Below, one piece after another: positions 1-10,200 of a DNA stretch of 64,000 nt. The notes beneath the pieces were generated by a model, which ran no database searches, was not told the DNA's origin, and saw only the letters and a program-made list of their open reading frames with translations. Position 1 is the first letter of the stretch. Every line of letters begins with the position of its first letter. This DNA is from Piezodorus guildinii (lineage: Eukaryota > Arthropoda > Insecta > Hemiptera > Pentatomidae), in the NCBI GenBank assembly GCA_023052935.1, contig CM041297.1:100575063-100639062 (forward strand). Reading direction: 5' to 3'. The position numbers and the translations under genes were made by a program.

Positions 1-154
1 ACATTTTTTGAGCTAGACTGAACACATACACATGCACCCCTATGTGTCCTCAAATGTGTAGAATAGGGTACCGTAAAATGCTTATTTCCGTTCAAAAACT
101 GGAATCCGAAAATTTTCGCGATTCAATTATACATTTTACACGTTTTAAATGAAG

Positions 155-1400
155 GTTGAATATCTTGGAGGACAAACAGTTAAATAGAGAACTCGAATAT
201 TCACTTCATCTCTATCTTTGTACATTGAATTAGTTTTTATAATTTGGTCTAGTGCCAGGTCGTACAATATGAATTACAGCAGTCCATCATATCGGTATAA
301 TTTATTTTTATAGCTACATCTGTTAAAAAAAAAAAATTAAACTAATAGGTCTAGAATTTATATATCTCCTTAGTATCAGAGACCTATCTACTAAAAATAA
401 ATATTTAATTTATATGGTGTTTCACGGCATTTTAATTTATTTATATCGCCTATCGGAAGTGCCACTAAATAACGTTAGATTTTTTTTTCTTACTTTTTTA
501 TTGTTTATTCTTATTTTTCCTCTGAAGGGCTAGAAAAGATGGTCCCAATATCTAATAGATATAATCAAGAATCAAAATATTACTTGTACACATTTATTCG
601 TATTATTTTAACTAAGTTGTGAATTTTAATATTTATTTTTAAACGTCCTTTTTTATTTTAGAAACAATCTACAGGGTAAGAAAGAACCACAAATATTACA
701 TAATAATGATATGTCTTGGGACATATAACTGGTTTATTATATTTTCATGTTCATATATAACATAATAATATTACTTTCATTTCATACAATTTTGTGAGAA
801 ATTCTATGGCCAACCACCAGGTTTCTTCTACTTTGATTGTTAGAGAAATGAAATAATCTTACACAGTTTTGATTATTGATAAAACAATTAACATTACACT
901 ATTTCGTTAAAAATGCCAACTTGTAAGATGAAATAGAAATAAATATTATATTTTATTTTCATTATTTTGTTCTCATTATTTATCATTTGAGTAATTATGC
1001 CTAACTTACAAGCCATTTACTTTTCTATCGATTCGAATATCAGATTTGGGATCATTTTTCTATGAAAGTGGAGTTTTTTTGTTTTTTATTAAACGATACG
1101 GTGATAAAATTAAAATGCTATGAAATATCATATAAATTTAATATTTAGTCTTGGTGGATATGTCTCTACTAAAGAGATATAAATAGTATAAATCCTAGAC
1201 CTATTAGTAATATTTTTTTAAAGTAACAGCTGTAGCAATAACGATAATTTATACTGATATGATGGAATGAAGTAATTCATAGTGTGTGGTCTGGCCTTAA
1301 GCCAAATTATAAAAACTAATTCAATGTGCAAAGATGGGTGAAGTAGATATACGAGTTAACTGTTCACCTTAAAAGATATCTCAAGCTTCATTTATATGAA
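155..1400. repeat. Long imperfect inverted repeat (hairpin-forming element)
   Basis: About 320-base arms at roughly 160-480 and 1080-1400 are reverse complements with scattered mismatches, e.g. CATTGAATTAGTTTTTATAA at 224-243 against its complement near 1305-1325; several further blocks match in matching order. A spacer of about 600 bases separates them. No protein is seen in arms or spacer. Looks like a non-autonomous foldback or DNA element; ends and target duplication were not fixed. Confidence 0.6.
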
Positions 1401-1689
1401 TATACTTGTAAGCATTATTTACAACTTAGATATTTGGAATCATGATTTCTCTAATATCTGGTTTTTAGGTAATCTTTGCTAGAAGTAAAAATATGAGAGT
1501 TCTGTTTCGCGCCAAAAAACATTATCAGGTCGATTATGATGGTTTTAGAAACAAAAATTTATAGATAAACAATTAGACTGCACTAACAGACATTGCATAA
1601 TTGAAGATTTCTGTGCTAGGATAAAACATAGTTAATAGATTCGCTGTTAACATATTAAATTTACTTAAATATTAAAAAAAAAAAAAAAT

Positions 1690-1967
1690 AAAAGACTGTA
1701 CCACTACAACCCCTGATGAAGGGTCTTGGGCTCAGTACATACAGAGATCGGTCCTGATTCTAGTGCAATTAAGTGGTTAGACCGAGACCACACTCACCCC
1801 CAGATTTTTACCCTTTCTGGATACCCACTTTATAAAGGCTGAGTGTGCTCCAGGAAGATATTCTGATTTTGGATCTGAGATATTCGGAGTTTGAACCAGG
1901 GACCCGGACAACAGTGGACTAGTGATTGATCCCCTAATGGTAGCGTGGTCGCTGCACCCCTATTTTT
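1690..1967 (-). mobile_element. SINE, family 2 (tRNA-derived), degenerate copy
   Basis: Reverse-oriented, preceded by an A-rich run. It shares the 3' body (ACTACAACCC...GAAGGGTCTTGG, then TACCCACTTTATA) and the tRNA-like head (GAACCAGGGACCCGG, reverse of the B box region) with copies at 22390, 32115 and 51359. Confidence 0.7.
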
Positions 1968-2035
1968 TAAAGATAAATAATAAAATTATAGGTGGAATAG
2001 TCAGGAATCAGTCATTTTTTTGAATTTTTTTAAAT

Positions 2036-2320
2036 TTCATAGGCGAGACCAAAAACTATCTCAAAAAAATAATTTATCAGCACCAATACACAATATCTAC
2101 CCGTAACCCATTTTCCTCAAAATTATCCGAACACGCTATATCCCTTGACCATCATTTTGATTTCGATAATCCTGAAATCCTAGCCACCGTACCTAACTAC
2201 AAAAAGCGACTCCTCTCCGAAGCTATATATATCCATAAGGAAAAAGATCGAGTACCCGTCAATCATAAAACGGACAAAGAGATAATCTCTCCCTCGTATG
2301 CTAATCTTCCGTCTCCTTAA
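2036..2320 (+). pseudogene. Penelope GIY-YIG endonuclease C-terminal fragment
   Basis: Open frame of 94 codons starting inside the motif as FIGETKNYLKK, then KLSEHAISLDHHFDFDNPEI and YKKRLLSEAIYIHKE, ending at TAA. SEHA...H..DF.N..I and KRLL.EA..I are the usual C-terminal endonuclease residues of Penelope-like retroelements. The reverse transcriptase and the GIY half are absent, cut off where the inverted flank begins. Confidence 0.75.
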
Positions 2321-2950
2321 ATTATAACTCTATCACTTTATTGTACAAATTGCTTGTGTAATGTATATTTTATTTACTGTATATTTATCTTTTCGTTTAT
2401 AACACCTCTGGTTCTTGTTTTTGTTATTTATTTATTTATTTTATTTTATTTTTTATTATATACCCCATGTATCTTTTAAATACCTCAGATTCTAGTGTTT
2501 ATAATTTTCTGTTAAAAATGTTGAGCCTTATTGTACATACGGATATATTGTTTTGTTTTTCCATTATATAATTTTGTAAAACTTTTTAAAAACAAAGATA
2601 AGCTGTAGTATTTACACTTAGAGGGGAAAACCTTCAGGGTTTTTACACGAACCCCTCCCCATACTACTTATGTTTATGGTTTTCCTCAGTTTATGCTTGG
2701 ACATGGCTCAGTAATGGTAGGTCTATATATATTTTTTTTTACTTCTATATTAAAGTCTAAAGTTCTGTAAACATTTTTTTTTTATGCTTATCATCATCAG
2801 ATTATGTATCATATTATCATTATTTGTATCTATAATATTTAAGTATGTTGGTATATTTTCTGTTTTATTTCAAATGTTATCATTGTCACTACATTCAAAA
2901 GAAAAATTTTCATTATCATATTAATATGTATATCTTTTGTTCTGATGTTT

Positions 2951-2996
2951 GTAGCCCTGATGATGGCTCACAAGCTTGAGCCGAAACGTTGGCAAA
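2951..2996 (+). ncRNA. Hammerhead-ribozyme-like core in the Penelope 3' region
   Basis: CTGATGA (2957-2963), a perfect five-pair stem GGCTC/GAGCC (2965-2969 with 2978-2982) closed by an 8-base loop, then GAAAC (2983-2987) in the order of the catalytic core. Penelope-like elements are known to carry minimal hammerheads in their terminal repeats. I could not define stems I and III or the cleavage site, so activity is unproven. Confidence 0.55.
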
Positions 2997-3212
2997 ATTT
3001 AAAATTTTCAAAAAATGACTGATTCCTGACTATTCCACCTATAATAGTTTCTACAGTCGACTATACATCCTCAATAAATAATAAAAATTAAATTTGAGTT
3101 TGTCCTGTTTTATTATATTATTTCAAAATGTAAAAAGTAATAACTGAAGGCTAGACATTGATTTAGATGGTTTTATAAATGTAAAAGGTTTTGAAGCATT
3201 CACTAAAACTAA

Positions 3213-3790
3213 ATTAACACATTCACGCCGGGACGAATATCTACATTTTTTCGCGTGAGGCGGGACTGTCTTAGCTGCTTACGCTTCGTGGAGCGGGGCG
3301 ACACTGATATCAGTTCCAACGCGATCATAACAGTTCAAGACTTCGAACGCACTAAATACGAGATTGAAACAGCTTTGACATACACATATGACTTGAATGA
3401 TAAATTGTGGAAATACTTAAAAATTATTTTATATGGGGTTGAAAATATGAAAATAAATTACGCACAGCTAAAGAAAATTCTTAAAGAAAAGTAATCAAAT
3501 GAAATAAACCAACAAGAGTCCTTTGTTGAAGGTTATAAGGGAGGATGTTGAAGATTACAAAATATCTAATAAATAAACCCTTATGCTTGTTAATTCCTAC
3601 AGTATGTATTGTTACGAAAAAATAAAATAAACTTATTTTTTTAACCACTTATTTTCTGAAAATAAGTGACTGACCTGTGATTCACGTCGCTCCAGGGGAT
3701 GGTTAAGCGTGAGCCACTAGTGGGTCACACCGCCCCACGGAACAGTCAAGTGTGACTCACCGGTAGGTACGCAGGGGTGAGCTTGGTAAG
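3213..3790. mobile_element. Possible piggyBac-like MITE
   Basis: A GC-rich block starts with TTAACACATTCACGCCGGG at 3214 and a second GC-rich block at 3680-3790 contains loosely inverted matches (GCTTACGCTTCGTGGAGCGG against the complement of a segment near 3680-3730), including another TTAA at 3702-3705. TTAA is the piggyBac target. The 79-codon open frame at 3255-3494 inside it has no recognisable similarity and is probably incidental. Boundaries are uncertain. Confidence 0.3.
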
Positions 3791-4209
3791 AAAGCATTCT
3801 TATTTTACTTTTGAGTATATATTTATTTTCCCGTATCAAAATTTATTCTAAATGAACCTTATTCATAACAATAAATAATAAATAACAAGAAATAATAACG
3901 AAGAACTGTTAAGTAACTAATACAATTACTCTCCGTTACAATTACTGTCCTGACACTACCAAGAAGCTCTCATTAGGGCAGTGATCCACTAAAGACCAAG
4001 TTTCATGGTACGCTGCCAGTGTCCAATTAACGGTTTTCCTAATGTAATTTTCTTCTTTCTTAAAAAATAAAAAAATAGCAGAAAATATCGAGAGAAAAAA
4101 TACAACTTTGAAGTTATGAGTTTTTCTAAAATTTATTTAATGAAATTTACAACTATATGTTTTCATACAACAAGTAAATATGCTAAAATGAAAAGAAAAA
4201 GCGCATTGG

Positions 4210-4795
4210 CAGCACTCTAGTAGTGAATCTAAATAAGAAGATCTCGAGGCCATCTTCTTTTCAGACGCCTTGGCGGATTGTTAGGAATAGAAGTGGAAGC
4301 AAGGATTGAAACTAGTGGATTAGAGTGGAAGTGGAGTTTTTCATGGAAGGAGCGATATCTGGTACAGGCCAAATCAGCAACATATGTATCATCAAGGTCT
4401 TTGTGGATGATTTTATTCGTGACAAAGTAAGGAGCGTTAAGGATTTCGCGAAGGATTTCGGATTGTAAGAATTGGATACGGGAAGAGTTTTGTCGTTTAG
4501 TAGAGCCCCAAATATCAACTGTGTAAGTTGAGATAGGCCTTATGATTTTCATGTAAATGAGTCTTTTGTAGTTAATGTTTAAGCGTTTGTCAAGTAAATA
4601 TTGAAGTAACCTAAATCGGCGAGCAGTTTCTTGTCTTTTCAGTCTTGTATGCGGATTCCATGTAAGAGGTTTGTCAAGCAGGAGGTCTAAAAAACGGATC
4701 TGGGATATCATTAAAGGACACTGTAGGGCAGGATGTCATACATAGGTTTACAACGAAGGGCAAAGGTAATTTGAAGGGCTTTGTAGCTTAGCAAA
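4210..4795 (-). mobile_element. Jockey-type LINE fragment (RT C-terminus)
   Basis: On the minus strand this matches the C-terminal part of the Jockey ORF2 at 57734-60430, e.g. [31 protein letters not shown] and [14 protein letters not shown]. The open stretch of 160 codons ends where the full element ends, and the fragment is 5'-truncated near 4795. A poly-T stretch typical of the parent element's tail is not retained. Confidence 0.8.
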
Positions 4796-4924
4796 TATGA
4801 TTTCAGAGGACCTTAAACGTACTTCTTTTTTTTTTAATCTCAAATTTAAATTTTTTTAAGAATACAATACTTTAAATAATTAAATTAATTTGTTTACTTT
4901 TAGTATTAACCTTTATATGAAATA

Positions 4925-5220
4925 CATAGTAAGGAAAATTATTATGATCGTGAAAACTTTCGAAATCCAGGATCCACGTTTTAGGGACTTCTGAGTTCAA
5001 ATGACCAACTTCTTGAAAAAGCCTGGAATGTCACAGCATTTTTTTTTCCACCAAAATCGACGAAATAAAAATAACATTTTTTATTGTGCATTTTGCACCA
5101 CGTTTATTTGATCTTTGGTTGTTTTACGACTCTAACGATTTCAATAGGACCTATGGACTTTTATCATCATTTCATTACAAGTCGTTCCAATAATAGTTAA
5201 ATCCATTCTATGAAAGATTT
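4925..5220 (+). repeat. Dispersed repeat shared with 44460-44830
   Basis: Both copies open with a version of ATGATCGTGAAAACTTTCGA, followed by GTTTTA(G/A)GG and AGTTCAAATGAC and then an AT-rich section. No coding content. Probably a non-autonomous DNA repeat; class not determined. Confidence 0.4.
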
Positions 5221-5221
5221 T

Positions 5222-5415
5222 TTTTTTTTTTTTTTACATCCCTACCTTACTTTTTTTGACAAGGGTTTCTCAGATCAGGAGGAGATGGTGGGAGATTAAT
5301 ACCGAGTTAAAGGCTCCTCGGCACCGAGACGCTAACTCCTAAGTTTATTTTAAGTTTATGGCCATCTGGTTTCGAGGCAATGCACGTCATACCACTCGGC
5401 CACCCCGCCCCCTTC
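5222..5415 (-). mobile_element. SINE, family 3 (tRNA-derived)
   Basis: Reverse complement starts GGGGCGGGGTGGCCGAGTGG, a tRNA-Leu/Ser-like head, and ends in an A-rich tail seen as the T run at 5220-5235. The same head and body occur at 27188-27390 (GGCTGAGTGGTTAGCGCGC; GAGAAACCCCGTATAGC). Confidence 0.65.
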
Positions 5416-5424
5416 ATACTATGA

Positions 5425-6460
5425 AATCAACAATATCTTACATCATGACATACATGTTCCATTTATTTTAGACCTTATTCCATCCGAATTTCTTTAGAGC
5501 CTTATTTATTACCCCAATCCTCTAGCTCAATCCCTATCATAAGCCTCCCTGAAGGACGAAATGGCTGTGGCCCCGAGACCTGTTTTAAACGTTGTATAGG
5601 AGTTCTGGCACTGACTGGGTTCTTCACCCAAGTAATGTATGTTTATGGCTATTACGCCCTCATACCCTGGGTCTTCAGCCGGTGACGAGCGTGAGGAAGA
5701 GGAGGGGGAGCGAGGAGGAGTGCGCTGGGATCTTCTAGGGTTTGGCTTTTCCCTCCATATATGAAAGGAGAAGCCTGGTCTAGGGTTCCCAAAGCTGTAA
5801 ACGTACTTTACATAGGTACGCGTGCTTTTAAGATTTATGTATTTTTTTTAAACCGTGTATATATTAATTGATTTTTTTTTTCTTTCAGTCAATAAGGTGT
5901 AAATTTAGTCCCAAAGCACTAATGTACTTATTAAGATAAATTGTAATACTACTGAATAATTAAAATTGTTTATAAGTTTCTGTAATGATTTCAATTAAAC
6001 TCTCTATATTTATATAAAATTATATGGGCATTGATTTCATGTAGATTTTATCCTCATTTAAGTAGTCTAAGAGGGCTTAAAGCTCCAATTTTCAAAATAT
6101 CTTCCTTTAAAATGTCTTTAATTTTTTTTATTACAAATATTTAACCATTTCTAATTATTTTAAAAAATAATTATTTAATTTTCTTCCATGAATCCGTCTT
6201 CTTTCTTAGGATTTCCAAGTTCAAACATGTATTTCTAGCTAGGAAATGTTCTTGGCTCATTTGGCGTTGCCCCAGAGACCAACTACCCTGAATTATTTAG
6301 CTCGTCAACTCGACTCAGGTCGCAAATGAAAACCCAAGTCTGGTATTAACCTGCTGTAATGTAGAGTCGGGAGTCTGACAGCACATCCTTCAAGTATTAC
6401 CTTGAACTTTAAACTTTAAAATTATTAGAAGTCTTTTAAGTACCGTCCAACTTTTTTAAG
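5425..6460. other. No gene recognised
   Basis: Mostly AT-rich. Two less AT-rich blocks (5550-5830, with a G/A-rich run at 5690-5720, and 6235-6410) have repeat-like composition but no open frame or tRNA-like head that I could support. Confidence 0.4.
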
Positions 6461-6464
6461 TTTT

Positions 6465-6935
6465 ATCATATTCTTAGACCTATCCTGGAATAACCATATA
6501 TCTGAAATATCCCGAAAATCCATTTCCATACTCAAACAGCTCTATAGATTCCGTGAATCCTTACCTTTAAAAACCTATCAACTACTTGTTGTCTCTGTTA
6601 TCTTCCCAAACTTTGACTAAGGTTTCCTGGTGTATGGGGGACTAACTGATGAACTGGAAATAAAATTAAAACGTCTTATGAACTGTTTTATAAGATTTAT
6701 TTTTGGAGCCCGTAGACGTGACCATATTTCTGGCTATTAAACCAACTTAAAATGGCTTTATGCTTCTGTACGACGGCAATATTTCCTTGGTTCCTACCTA
6801 TTCCAAACTTTAAAAAATAAAAACCTTCCTACATAACTGAGCACCTCACCCTCCCCTCTAATATCCATTCGTTAAATACTAGAACCCAATCAATCAATAT
6901 CTATCTATGGCTACTGCATAAAGGTAGACAAAAAA
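6465..6935 (+). mobile_element. CR1-like LINE fragment (RT C-terminus), degenerate
   Basis: Translated pieces parallel the CR1 ORF2 at 46276-49080: LDLSWNNHISEISRKSISIL, FPNFD, GGLTDELEIKLKRLMNCFIR and RRQYFLGSYLFQ, interrupted by stops near 6620 and 6740. Truncated at both ends. Confidence 0.75.
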
Positions 6936-7137
6936 CTTTAGAAAATAAATATTTAAATTTTTATGTTCAAATTATAATATAATACACCTTGTAGTTTGGA
7001 AAAATTATTTATAGTGGGTAGCAAGATGTCGGATGGCCGAAACTTCGGCATAGGAAAAAAATGGGAAAACTTAATAGTAGTAACATTAAAAAAATTTTAG
7101 CCATGACCTAATATATAGATTTTTTTTTTCTGTTTAG

Positions 7138-7261
7138 AGCCATGAAATCATCCGAGTGTCCAAGTTCTACAGAGAAGCACGCGACGGAAGGTTCATCAGC
7201 TACCTCACGGAGGACACCAGAACACTCTACGACTCTTTCAGGAAAGGTGCAAAGTCATCAA
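7138..7261 (+). CDS. Acsl: ACSL exon 1 as visible (internal coding exon)
   Basis: A polypyrimidine tract and TTTAG precede it, and an AGTAAGT donor follows. It reads [19 protein letters not shown], then [19 protein letters not shown], and ends with a single A. That A joins AC at 17976 to make the Asn of [11 protein letters not shown]. The match to the family N-terminal region is clear although the next exon is 10.7 kb away. It starts in phase 0, so at least one more exon must lie upstream. Confidence 0.88.
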
Positions 7262-10200
7262 GTAAGTGTTTTCTGCTTCATCAGGAAAGTAAAAAACTCA
7301 ATTAAGTAACTTAATTTAAAGCAAACAATTCCGAGTATGCTATACACGTTCATTTTGTAAAATAACCATTTACCATCGTATATTAAAACTATTTAAACAC
7401 ATCTGGTTCTCGCATCTCACTACTTTTAGTTATCTTCCTACTATAAATAATTTTTTTAATCTCTCTGTATATAAAAGGATACAGCGATTCTTGATTTCTC
7501 TCACTTCTAAGCCACTGGACGAATTTTGATACGGTTTTTACTATCATTCAGAGATATATGGAATTCCCATGGAAACTAAATTGAAACTTTAAAATGTATT
7601 TTAAAAAATTTATTTTTAATATTTGTTTTTTTAAAGGATTTATACCTAGTCCAGGCCAAATCGGTAACATATGTAACAATAAGATCTTTATGGATAAGTT
7701 TATTCGTGACAAAGTAAGAAGCGTTGAGGGTTTTACTGATTATTTTGGATTGTAAGGATTGGACAGGGGAAGAATTGGGTGGTTCAGAAGAGCCCCATAG
7801 CTCTTCTACATAAGTCCGGATTGGGCTTATATAGCTTTTTTCTGTCAAATTCATAATTTTTTCAGTCAAATTCATAATTTTCTCAATCAAATTCATAATT
7901 TTTTCACTCAAATTCATAATTTTTTCAGTCAAATTCATAATTTTTTCAGTCAAATTCATAATTTTTTCAATCAAATTCATAATTTTTTCAGTCAATTTCA
8001 TAATTTCTTGTACCCATTTTATACAGTTAATTTAATGAAGTTTTGTTACCAAGAACTTAACATTTTTATTAAATCTTTTTGTTGTTTATCCAGTTAACGT
8101 CACTTTATGTTGCTGTGCTTAATCCGACGGTGCAGCGGAAGTCTTAAGTTTTGCCTACCCAGGTTTACTTAAGATAGGGGATCTTTTACGAGTTCCACTT
8201 ATTAAATCTTTTAAGAGTCATCTGTGGTGCACAAAAAACAAGGATTTTTCTCCCTAAAAGCAAATATAGGGCCATATGCTGGTTTTGAACTTTTGACCTT
8301 AAGTATAGAGAGATGTTATGCTAGCCACTACTCCACAGGCGACCCTGGATGCATTCAACAAGGAGTTAAAGATTAATACGCCCAAGGTCATGGGTTTAAA
8401 CCCGGCAGATTCAAACACCTTGTTGAATGCATTTAGGGTCACCTGTGGAGTAGTGGCTAGCATAACAGCCTTCTCTGCTTAAGGTCGCAAGTCTCAAACC
8501 AGCAGGTCGTCCTATATTTGTGCACCACAGACGACTCTTAAAAGATTTAATAAGTGGAACTCGTAAAAGATCTCCTATCTTATGTAAACCTGGGTAGGCA
8601 AAACTTAGGACTTCCGCTGCACTGTCGGATTAAGCACAGCAACATAAAGTAACGTTAACTGGATAAACAACAACAAGATTTAATAAAAATGTTAAGTTCT
8701 TGGTAGCAAAACCTCATTAAATTAATTGTACAAAATGGGTACAAGAAATTATGAAATTGACTGAAAAAATTATGAATTTGATTGAAAAAATTATCAATTT
8801 GACTGAAAAAAGCTATAATAGTCATGTAGATGAGTCTTTTATAGTTAAGAGGAAGGTTTGACCGTTTGTCTACTACGTGTTGAAGTTGCTTAAAACGACG
8901 AGCAGTTTCTTGGCGTTTTAGTCATGTATGAGAATTCCATGTTAGGCGCTTGTCGAGGAGTCCTAGGTATCGGGTTTGTTCAACCGGAACAAGAGGAATA
9001 TTATTAAAGGATATTGTAGGGCAGGAAGTCATAGGTTTACGACGATGGGTAAAGATTAGTTGATGGGATTTGTTGGAATTTATTTTTATTCTCCAGTTCT
9101 GACACCATACTTCTAGGTCTTAGATGTGCGCTTGCAGGATATGTGAGACAATAAATGGATCTTTATGAACTGGTAACACGCAGGTGTCATCAGCAGAGGT
9201 AGAAGGAAAGTGTTAGGATGGGTTAGTATATCAGATTTGAAATATAAATTGAAGTAGCAATAAAGCTAATAGTGTCTAATTTATGTTATTTCTAATTTTC
9301 ATTATATGAGAAAATTAAATTTTCTGTAATCTATGCTCCACTTTAAAATAACTAACAAATAAAATAAACCAATATTGATTTATGTTTTCCATTTCTGCTG
9401 ATGATTAAATATAATAATGAATACACGTTATAAAATAAACATATTATCTTGCTAATTGCACTTTTCGACACAATAAACTAAAAATCCCAAAGCCATAACT
9501 CTAAAATAGACAGACAGAGCTTTTTTAAACATAAAAGACACCTCATCCAAAATGAGCCCGTGCGAATCATGGGCGAGATTACTAGTATTACGTGATGCAG
9601 CGTTATTTCCTAACTGGAAGAATTGAATGTATATTAATTAAAAACTTCTAGAACTTTTTTGTAAAATTATATATCAATAATAATTATATTATCACATCTT
9701 AACTACAACGTTTCGAGGCCTTGCCTCATCTTCAGGTACAATACTCGAAACACTATCATAATTATATGTTGATCCTTATCATTTTTTTATAAAATAATCA
9801 AATATTTTTTCGAAATATTTACATTTTACCTGTATTAAATCTTATTTCGATGTTAGTGTTAACTCTAAGTTCACATCTCATAGGATATGTTCACACGAAT
9901 TTGTCAGGAGATGCATTGTTTTGAGCTGTTGAAAAAACAATTTTTTAGAATTGTTTTTCAAAAACACTTAGAGGACTAATTTTCTCAAACCCAGCATTAT
10001 CCTACGTCTAGACAATAAGAGGAACATCAATTTAAAATTTGAAATGTATTAGAAGAATCTTGTGCGGGCAACACACGATTTTCACTTAGCTCGACTATTA
10101 AAATCAATTTAAGAACTATTAAAAAAACGTTAAGTTGAAAAATGTTTAAAGTAAGTTTAAATAAAAAGTTTATTTAGTATCGTTTGAAACATATGATTCA

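Larger units (their letters stand above)
1985..3046 (+). mobile_element. Penelope-like element, 5'-truncated, with inverted flanks
   Basis: The element carries the end of a Penelope GIY-YIG endonuclease (2036-2320) followed by about 700 bases of AT-rich 3' region with a hammerhead-like core at 2957-2987. The segment at 1985-2021 is the near-perfect reverse complement of 3010-3045 (both contain GGAATAGTCAGGAATCAGTC or its complement). Such an inverted extension at one end is a known feature of Penelope insertions. The right end (ACAGTCGACTATACATCCTC) recurs in reverse near 30260-30290. Confidence 0.75.

Noticed and set aside
655..680. Micro-exon before GGTAAG as ACSL 5' exon
   Set aside because: Only about 19 bases, no coding similarity, and it lies inside the spacer of an inverted repeat.
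3255..3494. 79-codon open frame as a gene
   Set aside because: No recognisable domain; overlaps a GC-rich repeat-like block; no splice or promoter context.
7842..8005. CRISPR-like array
   Set aside because: Units are contiguous 21-base tandem repeats without unique spacers, in a eukaryotic foldback element.
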